Of a DNA stretch of 16,674 nt, positions 7,338 to 14,611 are shown one piece after another. The DNA comes from Phycisphaerales bacterium UBA2402 (lineage in GTDB: Bacteria > Planctomycetota > Phycisphaerae > Phycisphaerales > UBA1924). Each line of letters opens with the position of its first letter. Position 1 is the stretch's first letter. The notes below the pieces were generated by a model. It was not told the origin of the DNA and did not search any database. It was given only the letters and a program-made list of their open reading frames with translations. The position numbers were made by a program, and so were the translations under genes. The stretch spans positions 477-17,150 of the forward strand of contig DDSA01000182.1 of the NCBI GenBank assembly GCA_002343715.1. Direction: 5' to 3'.

Positions 7338-7817
7338 ATGATGAACGTGATTCGTGCCCGCAAGGGTTTCAGCCTGATCGAGTTGGTGATCGTCGTCCTG
7401 ATCATCGGGATCCTCGCCGCCATCGCCGTGCCCCGCATGAGCCGCGGCGCATCCTCCGCTGGTGATTCGGCCCTCGCCGGCAACCTCGCGGTTCTCCGCA
7501 ACGCCATCGACCTCTTCCAAACCGAGCACGACGGCAAGTTTCCCACCCTGGCCGATCTGGAAAAGGCGCTTACCGGATACTCCGACCAGTCCGCCGCGAC
7601 CTACGGCCCCAAGGATGTCGCCAACGGTGTGATCTACGGACCCTACCTCCGCAAGATCCCCGCCCTGCCTGTCGGCGCCGACAAGGGCAAATCCGGCATC
7701 ATCGGCACCTACACCGCCGGCAACGGCTGGGTCTACGACGCCACCACCGGCACCATCAAGGCCAACTGCCCCGATTCTGAAGTCGATGCCCGGGGCGTCA
7801 AGTACAACACCTACTGA
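7338..7817 (+). CDS. gspG: GspG-like major type II pseudopilin
   Basis: This 159-residue type IV prepilin-like protein is the predicted major subunit of the pseudopilus assembled by the upstream genes. A short basic leader (MMNVIRARKG) precedes the prepilin peptidase site G10^F11, followed by FSLIELVIVVLIIGILAAIA. That stretch has Glu at mature position +5 and the N-terminal hydrophobic helix. The C-terminal globular part has GspG features: a conserved helix (NLAVLRNAIDLFQTEHDGKF), YLRKIPALP, and the GWVYDATTGTIKAN strand near the end. The start at 7338 (or the adjacent ATG at 7341) has GGAG at 7325-7328. The frame is open back to a GTG at 7266, but that would put a non-leader sequence through a hairpin before the basic leader. 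It is the last gene of the operon and is followed by a strong terminator. No prepilin peptidase gene is present in the window. Confidence 0.92.
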   Translation: MMNVIRARKGFSLIELVIVVLIIGILAAIAVPRMSRGASSAGDSALAGNLAVLRNAIDLFQTEHDGKFPTLADLEKALTGYSDQSAATYGPKDVANGVIYGPYLRKIPALPVGADKGKSGIIGTYTAGNGWVYDATTGTIKANCPDSEVDARGVKYNTY

Positions 7818-7853
7818 TCCGCGAGTCCGCGGCACCATCACATGACATGAAGC

Positions 7854-7887
7854 CCGGCGGCGCACCCAGGTTGTGCCGCCGGTTTTT
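7854..7887 (+). terminator. intrinsic terminator of the secretion operon
   Basis: An 11-bp stem (CCGGCGGCGCA pairing with TGTGCCGCCGG, one G-T wobble) with a 7-nt loop at 7865-7871 is followed directly by TTTTT at 7883-7887. It begins 37 nt after the pseudopilin stop. It separates the operon from the convergent mannosidase gene, which ends at 7903. On the - strand the stem has no T-run after it, so it should act mainly on the + strand. Confidence 0.88.
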
Positions 7888-7902
7888 CATTGGTGGTATT
7901 CC

Positions 7903-10900
7903 TTACTCCGAGCGGAGGGTCACGATCTGGAAGGGCCGCAGCGGCACGGTCGTCACGCCGCCCGAGTGCGACAGACCCTCGCCATCGGCATCGCGCTCCA
8001 GGAGATCCGTCGCGCGTACCGATCCGGCGGGCAGGTTCCAGCGGATCGAGAGCGTCCCCCGACCGCCCCGGCACTCCCAGAGCCGGAGCACCAACCCTTT
8101 GCCATCTTCTGCCCGCTTGAAGGCGGAAACCGCCACCCCGGCACTGCCGTTGCACACAACTTCGATCGGTGACCAGGCCCGCCCGAGTGGACCTTCCTCA
8201 TCGGGGTTGAGCGGATACGCGATCAGCGGCGTGTTCAACGCCTCGGCTTCGCGGTCCACCCCTGCGGCCCGCCAGTCCCCATCGTGCGGAATCAGGCTGT
8301 AGGTGAACTCGTGCGAACCGACATCAGCCCCAGCATCGGGGTGATGGGGTGAGCGCAGCAGACTCAGGCCCATCACGCCTTCGTGGCACGAGTGTCCGTA
8401 CTTGCCGTCGTTGAGCAGTGCCAGGCCGGCCCCGGGTTCGGACAGGTCCATCCAGCGGTGGGCGCACACCTCGAACATCGCCGCATCCCAACTCGTATTG
8501 CGGCGCGTCGGACGCTCGACGTGTCCGAACTGGATCTCGTAGGTCGCGCGCGGTGATACGACGGACGTGGGGAAGATCGCCCGCAGCAACGCCCGGCTCT
8601 CGCGCCAATCCACCGTCGTCAGGATGTCCAGCCGCGGTGAGGCCGCCTCGATCACATAGGTCTGCACGATGCGGCTCGATCGGCCCATCGTCCGCGTCAC
8701 CCGAACCGCCGCGCGCAGCGGGCCGTCCTCGACGATCTCCACCGACTCCGGCTCGTGCTCCACCGGAGAAGCCTTGTCTTCATACGTCGGGTCGATGTCC
8801 CAGGCGTCCCACATGTGCGGGACATCCTCGTACAACACCAGCTGGTTCAGCGGAAGCGTCCCCGCCTCGCCGTCAGGCCCGCACAACTCACGCCCGCCAC
8901 CCTCGCGCCGCAGGCTCGACACGCGACCGAGCGCGTCGACCTCGGCGCGGATCAGGCCGTTGGAGAGCACCACCGTCCCCTCCGGCCCCTCTCGCGCCGA
9001 AGCGGGCACGCACCCGTGCGGCGCGGCCCGGTCGATGACGGCCACACCCAGCGCCGGGACCGCCCGCGCGAAGACCGGGCCGTCGTCCAGGTCGATCACG
9101 CCAGAGCGCTCCACCGAGCAAGGGTTGAACACCCCGATCGGGCCGCGCGCCCCGATTGTCGAAAGTCCCGCGAGCCAGGCCGTGGTACCCCGGTCGATCA
9201 GCGACTCGGTCGTCTTGGCGATGCGGGCGAAATCCCGGCGTGCATCCTCGTACACCGGGCCGATCGAACTGCCCGGCAGGATGTCGTGGAACTGGTTGAG
9301 CAGCAGCGTCTTCCAGGCCTTGTCGAGTTTGGCAGGAGCTTCGGTGGCCCCTTCGGGCAACCGCGGCCCCGCGAACGTCAACAGTTCGGCCAGACGCAGC
9401 GCTTCTTCCGCGCGCCGGTTGGCTTCCTTGATCCACGCCTGTGTCGTCAGCGTGCCGCGGTGAATCTCCAGGTACAACTCCCCCCACCACGTCGGCAACT
9501 CCTCCGGCGTCCCCGCGACCGCCGCGGCGTGTTCGATCAGGCCCCGGCAGAACTCATCGGCCCGCCCGAGCGTCACCCGGGGCAGCCCGTCACAATCACG
9601 GGCGAGGCGCGCGTACAGGATCGACCAGTCGGTCGGCCCTCCCCCGCCGTCCCCGTACCCGAAGGGCTGCAGGTACGGCGCGCCCCGCGTGCCGTCCGCC
9701 GCTTCGGGCGCGCGATCGCGGTTGAGGTGGTTGGCCTCGCCCCGCGCCAGTTCCTTGGGCGTGTTCACCGCGTTGTAATCATGGCCGGGCGTGTTGTGCC
9801 CGATGACCTCGCTCCCGTCGATGCCACGCCACACAAACGTCGTGTGCGGGAAGGTGTTGACCCGGTTCCACACCATCTTGTTCGTGATGAAGGTGTGCAG
9901 CCCGGCGCGGGCCATGATCTGCGGCAGGCTCGCCGGGAAGCCGAACGTGTCGGGCAGGTACAGGAACGACTGCCGGCCTCGTTCCCCGAACTGCGACTCC
10001 CAGAACCGCGTGCCGTGCAGGATCTGCCTCGCCAGGCTCTCGCCGCTGGGGCAGTTCGCGTCCGGCTCGATCCACATCCCGCCCCCCGGCTCCCAGCGAC
10101 CTTCCTCGACGCGGGCCTTGATCTGCGCAAAGAGGGCCGGGCTTCGCTCCCGCACCCAGTCGTACTGCTGCGCCTGGCTGCACAGAAAGACATACCCCGG
10201 GTCCGACTCCATGAGGCGCAGCTGCGTCGAGAAGGTCCGCAGGAGTTTGCGCTTCGTCTCGGCGATGGTCCAGAGCCAGGCCGTGTCGATGTGGGCGTGG
10301 CCAACGGCGATGCACCGCGCGGCGGAGCCGGGGGCCTTCCGAGCCAGCGCCTCATCCAGCTCCCGCTGCGCTGCGATCACGCCTTCGGGATCGAGCACCG
10401 GTACGGGCGGCCCGCCCGCGGCCCGATGAAAAACGGCGCGGGCCGCGTTGGTGGCCCGGCGCAGCGCCCCGTAAAGGTCCTGGGCGCGCGACGAGTTCCG
10501 CGGCAGTTCTTTCAACAACCCCAGCGCGAAGGCGTAACTGTGCCTCAATCGCCACAACGCGGGGTCAAAGGCCGCGACCTCGCACCGCTCCAGCAGGCCC
10601 GGGGCATCGCTCTGCCAGCGTGCGTGCGTGTCGGGCGGATCCCACTCGAACCCCAGCACGCCGAAGGGGTGGTTGCACGCCGCCTCGATCAGCACGTCGA
10701 TCGTCTCGGCCCCCGCGGCCGGATCGGCGAGCGGGAGGCGGTCGCGGTTCACATCCAGCCCTTGCACGGGAACCCATTCTCCCGTGCCGTGCTTCCCCCA
10801 GACCAGCGCCTCGGTCCCGCTCGAAAAACGGAGCACCGATGCCCGACCCGCGTGCGATGCCGGAATCTCACCCCTCACCCTGAACCAGGCCGTGGACCAC

Positions 10901-11097
10901 TTCGGCCCCCACCGCCACCCGGCTGTGACGGGCGTGTACGCCGCTCCGCACGCCTCCTCCGGCGTCATCGCCGCGCCCGGCGGCAGTTGATGCACGCCCA
11001 CCGACAGGGGCGCGCTCTCGGCGCACACCGCCGGGTCGAGCACATCGCGCAGGAACGTCTGGTAGCGGGAGATCGTCAGTTCAAACTCGGAGGGCAT
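7903..11097 (-). CDS. GH38 alpha-mannosidase, cytosolic (MAN2C1/Ams1) type
   Basis: This 1064-residue glycoside hydrolase family 38 enzyme removes alpha-linked mannose by a retaining, metal-dependent mechanism. The N-terminal ~250 residues form a beta-rich domain containing WGPKWSTAWFRV, typical of the long MAN2C1/Ams1 branch. The catalytic barrel follows with VGHAHIDTAWLW (metal ligands His269 and Asp271), YLPDTFGFPASLPQIM (nucleophile Asp383) and QFHDILPGSS (His604). The C-terminal beta domains end with VTTVPLRPFQIVTLRSE. No signal peptide is seen, so it is probably intracellular and acts on imported mannooligosaccharides. The start at 11097 is chosen because an extension to 11181 would overlap the upstream protease gene. 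No Shine-Dalgarno sequence is evident, and a GC-rich inverted repeat abuts the start. It lies 40 nt downstream of the protease on the same strand and may be co-transcribed with it. Confidence 0.93.
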   Translation of the reverse strand: MPSEFELTISRYQTFLRDVLDPAVCAESAPLSVGVHQLPPGAAMTPEEACGAAYTPVTAGWRWGPKWSTAWFRVRGEIPASHAGRASVLRFSSGTEALVWGKHGTGEWVPVQGLDVNRDRLPLADPAAGAETIDVLIEAACNHPFGVLGFEWDPPDTHARWQSDAPGLLERCEVAAFDPALWRLRHSYAFALGLLKELPRNSSRAQDLYGALRRATNAARAVFHRAAGGPPVPVLDPEGVIAAQRELDEALARKAPGSAARCIAVGHAHIDTAWLWTIAETKRKLLRTFSTQLRLMESDPGYVFLCSQAQQYDWVRERSPALFAQIKARVEEGRWEPGGGMWIEPDANCPSGESLARQILHGTRFWESQFGERGRQSFLYLPDTFGFPASLPQIMARAGLHTFITNKMVWNRVNTFPHTTFVWRGIDGSEVIGHNTPGHDYNAVNTPKELARGEANHLNRDRAPEAADGTRGAPYLQPFGYGDGGGGPTDWSILYARLARDCDGLPRVTLGRADEFCRGLIEHAAAVAGTPEELPTWWGELYLEIHRGTLTTQAWIKEANRRAEEALRLAELLTFAGPRLPEGATEAPAKLDKAWKTLLLNQFHDILPGSSIGPVYEDARRDFARIAKTTESLIDRGTTAWLAGLSTIGARGPIGVFNPCSVERSGVIDLDDGPVFARAVPALGVAVIDRAAPHGCVPASAREGPEGTVVLSNGLIRAEVDALGRVSSLRREGGGRELCGPDGEAGTLPLNQLVLYEDVPHMWDAWDIDPTYEDKASPVEHEPESVEIVEDGPLRAAVRVTRTMGRSSRIVQTYVIEAASPRLDILTTVDWRESRALLRAIFPTSVVSPRATYEIQFGHVERPTRRNTSWDAAMFEVCAHRWMDLSEPGAGLALLNDGKYGHSCHEGVMGLSLLRSPHHPDAGADVGSHEFTYSLIPHDGDWRAAGVDREAEALNTPLIAYPLNPDEEGPLGRAWSPIEVVCNGSAGVAVSAFKRAEDGKGLVLRLWECRGGRGTLSIRWNLPAGSVRATDLLERDADGEGLSHSGGVTTVPLRPFQIVTLRSE

Positions 11098-11130
11098 GGG
11101 CGGGCGAGTGTATGAGGTGCAGCCCCGCCC
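11098..11130 (-). repeat. GC-rich inverted repeat abutting the mannosidase start
   Basis: GGGCGGG at 11098-11104 is perfectly complementary to CCCGCCC at 11124-11130, with a 19-nt spacer. In the - strand transcript this stem would end at the base immediately before the mannosidase AUG and fill the ribosome-binding region, which has no visible Shine-Dalgarno sequence. It lies in the 40-nt gap between the protease and mannosidase genes. There is no T-run, so it is not an ordinary terminator. A role in limiting translation is inference, and high GC content makes chance occurrence possible. Confidence 0.4.
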
Positions 11131-11137
11131 TCCCCGA

Positions 11138-14100
11138 TCAACAACCGCCCTGTTCCCAGACGGTGAAGAAAGCGTCCACATCGCCCCCGTCGATCCCGCC
11201 GTCGGCGTTCACATCCGCGGACGCTTCGCCCGCCTCCCACGCGGCGTAGAAGGCATCAACATCCGCGCCGTCGATGCCGCCGTCCTGGTTGAAATCGGCG
11301 ATGCACTCGGGCGGGGTGCAGACCGGGGGCAGCGTGATGAGCACATCATCGATCGCGGCCTCCACGATCGATCCGCTCCCCGAATCATCCGCGATGAACC
11401 TCAGCCGCATCGTCGCCGTCGGCGAGATCACATCGCCGACGCGGCGCGAGGCCTGGATCCAGCCGCCCGATGTCCCCGCGCCGGCCGGACCGACGACCTC
11501 GAAGTTGGTCCACGAGGCGCCGTTGTTGTTGCTGATCTGCACGGTGAAGATGTCGGCGTTGGGCGCTGCGCCCTGGTTGTTCGAGTACCACCGCCAGTAG
11601 GAGATGATCGCATCGGGCTGGCCCGCGAGGTTGAAGACGGGGCTGAGCAGCGTTGTAAAGCCCCCGTCCACATCGAACGAACCCACGCCCGTTCCAGCCG
11701 CCGCGCCCGTCACCCAGCAGAGTGTGCCGTTCTCGGTGTGGTCATTCTCCGGCTGGGCCGCGGTCCCCTGCGGATCGGCGCGCTGCCACTGGCCGCTGGT
11801 GGCGGTGTCGCCGGGCTGACCGCCCACCCAGCCCCGATCCGTCTCCATGTCATCGGCGAAGGCGACCGGGATATCGCTGAGCACGCGTGCCAAATACGGA
11901 GCGCCGGCGCCAGCGGCCGGGTCGGACTTGGTCCCGATGCTCGTGTCCACCGAGATGAAGTACGAGATGTCGTCGAAGCACGCCTGACCGGGGATCGTCG
12001 CGAGGTACGTATCGCCCGAGATGTGCTGCAGCGGCGCGCTGGTGAACGAGCCGCCGTTGACGGCGTACGAAATCGCCGCCGAGCCGGGGGTGATGGTGAT
12101 GAACCGGGGAGTCAGGCTCACGGTGAACGTGGTCGCCACGCCCGGGAGCAGGATGGAAGGCCGACCGTCCGGGTACGTGAAGTTCACGGTCTCGGGCGTG
12201 TCGAAGGCCTCGACCACGCCCGCGGTGGTCCCGCCCGACGGGCTTGAGGCCGAGAAACCCATGCCACGCTTGGCGAAGGCCCGCCACAACGGAACCTGGA
12301 AGGCCCCGCCGTACCGAACCATGTCGGCCTGAAGAATGGCGTCGCGTTCGTCGAGGAAGTCGGGCGTTGAGGGAGCGAGTTTCATCCCGTCAACCACCAG
12401 TTGCATGATGATGTCGTTGGCCGCGAACCCCTGGGTCAGGCCGATCTCGCGCCGGGCCTCCAGCAGCGTGTTGCACCAGACCTCGCCGACGTTGTGGACC
12501 GCGTTGGGGGTTGCCGAACCGACCGGCCCGCGCGGCACGCCGTCGGTGTTGTACTGGTTGTTGTCGATGTCCGCGAACGTCAGCGGGTTTTTCGTCAAGT
12601 CCGGCGAGTAGGGGAAACGCCGGATGCCGTAGTAGTAGTTGGTGCTGTACCCCGCCGTGATGTTGTACGTGGCGTACCCGCCTGTGGAATACACCGCGGC
12701 GAAATCATCGCCCGGGCGGGCGTTGAGGCAGACACCGAAGAAGTCGCTCCACCCTTCGCCCATCCCGCCGCCCTGGGTGCCGTTCAGGCCGCCGCGGTGC
12801 AGACGGATGGACAAACCGTGCCCCATTTCGTGATAGACAATCTCCCCGTCGAAGGAGCCGTCACGATCCGGGTTGGGGCCGGTGAAGATGTACATCTGGC
12901 AGCGGGCTCCGGATCCATCGGTGCCGCTGGTGCTGAAGTTGGCGTTGTTCGTGCCACCGCCGTCCTGCGATTCGGCCCGGACGGGATCACCGCCGACTCC
13001 GCCCCGGCCGAAGTTGTCGATCTGGAAGTTCCCCGCCGCCTCGTTGAACCCCATGGCGTACAGGCGGTCGTGGAAGACGTTGGCGTAGTAGAAGAGCTGC
13101 GTGATCGATGCATTGCGGTAGGTCGCCGGCGCATCACCGGTCTCGAACCCGACGTTCATCGGGAAATCGAAGACGCGCGAGGCCCCCGTTGCTCGGTCCG
13201 CCGCGGCGGCGGTGTTGTCGTTCGCGCTGTCGTTGTACGCATCGACGTTGTTCCCCACCGTCGCGTTCTGTCCGTCTGGGATCCACCCGTTGGGCGAGAA
13301 GGGGGCGATGCTGGCGGGCTGGATCGTGAGCAGCGACCGTGACACGAACGGGAACTGCGCCCCGCTGGGCGTGGGCGTCCCGGGGGAGCCGGGCGCGGGG
13401 CTGTCATCGGCGTATACCCGGTACGTCACGGGCTGGGTCGTCTCCCACACCAGACGGTTCACGCGCCAGAGCAGATCGCCGTTGGTCGCGTCCACCACCA
13501 CGTCGTAGGTGTTGCCCACGCCGCGCTCGGGCACGCTCACCCACCAGGCGGGCACGATGTCTTCACGCGTCCGCGCGAAGTAGACCGGGCGAACTTCCAA
13601 CGGGTCTTGATTGCCCAGGTCCGGGTGTTGCCCATATATCACCCCGCCGTGCGGGCCGCGCTCGGGAGTCGGCACCGGGGCCGACTTCAGTTTGACGCCG
13701 ACCCCCGCCGCCGCGGCGACAATCGCCGTCACTTCGTTCAGCGTTCGCTTCGGCAGGTTCCAACCGCCATCGGGGACCGGGATGAAGGTCGAGGCCGCGT
13801 TGATCACCCGACCGTCACCCGCCACGTTCGCCCGCAGTTCGCTGCCGAAAAGTTCCACCCCGTCGATGGTCTGCCCCCACGTCAGGTGGCGCATCATCCC
13901 TTCCGATGTGGTGAAGTCGCGGACCAGCGGCGAATCCGCCAGCGCCTTGCTGTCGGTGCCGAAGAGATCGGCGTACTGATCCACGAACCCCATCACGATG
14001 TCGCGGGGGGCGCCAGGCGCCGGATCGGTGAGCAGCGCCCGCGGCGAACGGATGAACTGCACGGTCCCCAGCGCGGGATCATCATCTACGCGCATGCTGT

Positions 14101-14362
14101 CCACCTTCGACGCGAGACGGGCTTTCGCCTCCTCACGGCGCCGCCACGCGTCGCTTCTCCTGTGCTCTTCAAGCACACGAAGGACCAAGCCCGTCGGCCG
14201 TTCCTGGGCATCCAGTCGGATGTCGAACGCCGGCAACCCGGAACCGCAGTGAAGACACTCTTGGTGCCCGTCCGCGGCGTTGTCCGCCGAGACCGCCCAC
14301 CCCGCCGCGAGCATGAGAACCGATGCCGCGATCGAACAACGCACAAAGCCGCCGTGTGCCAT
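11138..14362 (-). CDS. secreted M36 (fungalysin-type) metallopeptidase with dockerin-like C-terminus
   Basis: This 1074-residue exported zinc protease has a signal peptide (residues 1-26, cut expected after AVSA). An FTP-like propeptide lies at about 120-190, containing MRHLTWGQTIDGVELFGSEL. The M36 catalytic domain (about 315-730) includes YANVFHDRLYAMGF, HEMGH (His511, Glu512, His515) and the third ligand Glu536 in GMGEGWSDFFG. A beta-sandwich/MAM-like region (about 835-1017, starting DDMETDRGW) precedes a C-terminal pair of EF-hand-like calcium loops. Those loops carry acidic ligands at 1023, 1025, 1027, 1031, 1034 and at 1050, 1052, 1054, 1058, 1061, and are flanked by Cys1020 and Cys1074. 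The pair resembles the dockerin type I-like tails common on planctomycete exported proteins. The start has AGAGG on the - strand shortly upstream. All catalytic residues are intact. It could be a substrate of the nearby secretion machine, but this is only contextual. Confidence 0.93.
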   Translation of the reverse strand: MAHGGFVRCSIAASVLMLAAGWAVSADNAADGHQECLHCGSGLPAFDIRLDAQERPTGLVLRVLEEHRRSDAWRRREEAKARLASKVDSMRVDDDPALGTVQFIRSPRALLTDPAPGAPRDIVMGFVDQYADLFGTDSKALADSPLVRDFTTSEGMMRHLTWGQTIDGVELFGSELRANVAGDGRVINAASTFIPVPDGGWNLPKRTLNEVTAIVAAAAGVGVKLKSAPVPTPERGPHGGVIYGQHPDLGNQDPLEVRPVYFARTREDIVPAWWVSVPERGVGNTYDVVVDATNGDLLWRVNRLVWETTQPVTYRVYADDSPAPGSPGTPTPSGAQFPFVSRSLLTIQPASIAPFSPNGWIPDGQNATVGNNVDAYNDSANDNTAAAADRATGASRVFDFPMNVGFETGDAPATYRNASITQLFYYANVFHDRLYAMGFNEAAGNFQIDNFGRGGVGGDPVRAESQDGGGTNNANFSTSGTDGSGARCQMYIFTGPNPDRDGSFDGEIVYHEMGHGLSIRLHRGGLNGTQGGGMGEGWSDFFGVCLNARPGDDFAAVYSTGGYATYNITAGYSTNYYYGIRRFPYSPDLTKNPLTFADIDNNQYNTDGVPRGPVGSATPNAVHNVGEVWCNTLLEARREIGLTQGFAANDIIMQLVVDGMKLAPSTPDFLDERDAILQADMVRYGGAFQVPLWRAFAKRGMGFSASSPSGGTTAGVVEAFDTPETVNFTYPDGRPSILLPGVATTFTVSLTPRFITITPGSAAISYAVNGGSFTSAPLQHISGDTYLATIPGQACFDDISYFISVDTSIGTKSDPAAGAGAPYLARVLSDIPVAFADDMETDRGWVGGQPGDTATSGQWQRADPQGTAAQPENDHTENGTLCWVTGAAAGTGVGSFDVDGGFTTLLSPVFNLAGQPDAIISYWRWYSNNQGAAPNADIFTVQISNNNGASWTNFEVVGPAGAGTSGGWIQASRRVGDVISPTATMRLRFIADDSGSGSIVEAAIDDVLITLPPVCTPPECIADFNQDGGIDGADVDAFYAAWEAGEASADVNADGGIDGGDVDAFFTVWEQGGC

Positions 14363-14611
14363 GAAGACCTCTCTCTGGATACCAACTCACGGCCCATCAC
14401 ACGGGCCGAGGAGAATGACCAACCACCGGGAAATCGAGCGTCCCGGGAACGATAACGGGAACAGATACGCCCCACGAAAGAAAAGGATTACACGAAGTGA
14501 AAAAAGACCGAAGATTCTGCGGGATAACAGGTTGAATATCGGTCATCCGGGAACGACGCGCCGCGAAAGACAGGGATCCAGACCGGGACGCCCCTGAAGC
14601 GCGCCGCCCGA
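14363..14611. other. intergenic spacer between recJ and the protease gene
   Basis: This 249-bp gap lies between the recJ stop and the protease start, both on the - strand, and should contain the protease promoter. It is less GC-rich than the genes. On the - strand it has T-runs near 14497-14505 and 14478-14490. No convincing -35/-10 pair was found. A weak imperfect stem before the T6 run could act as a recJ terminator, but the stem is too short to call. Repeated CCGGGAA-type motifs are listed separately. Confidence 0.5.
14426..14556. repeat. CCGGGAA motif cluster upstream of the protease gene
   Basis: The 10-mer CCGGGAACGA occurs exactly at 14443-14452 and again at 14547-14556, 104 bp apart. 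Shorter matches are CCGGGAA at 14426-14432 and CGGGAAC at 14456-14462. The last two central copies sit 12 bp apart in GGGAACGATAACGGGAAC (14445-14462). All lie 60-200 bp upstream of the protease start on the - strand. The repeats are directly seen. A regulator-binding role is inference. Confidence 0.4.

Noticed and set aside
8755..11115. Long open frame of 786 codons on the + strand
   Set aside because: It lies antisense to the GH38 mannosidase, whose catalytic motifs are intact. The translation is Arg/Pro/Gly-rich with no recognisable domain, as expected for a high-GC shadow frame.
11096..14455. Several + strand open frames (11096-12247, 12401-13342, 13607-14455)
   Set aside because: All are antisense to the M36 protease gene, with Arg/Val/Gly-rich translations and no motifs.
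14478..14520. Possible - strand terminator after recJ (T6 run near 14497-14505)
   Set aside because: The only stem before the T-run is about 5 bp with a mismatch, and it lies about 100 nt past the recJ stop. It is too weak to annotate.
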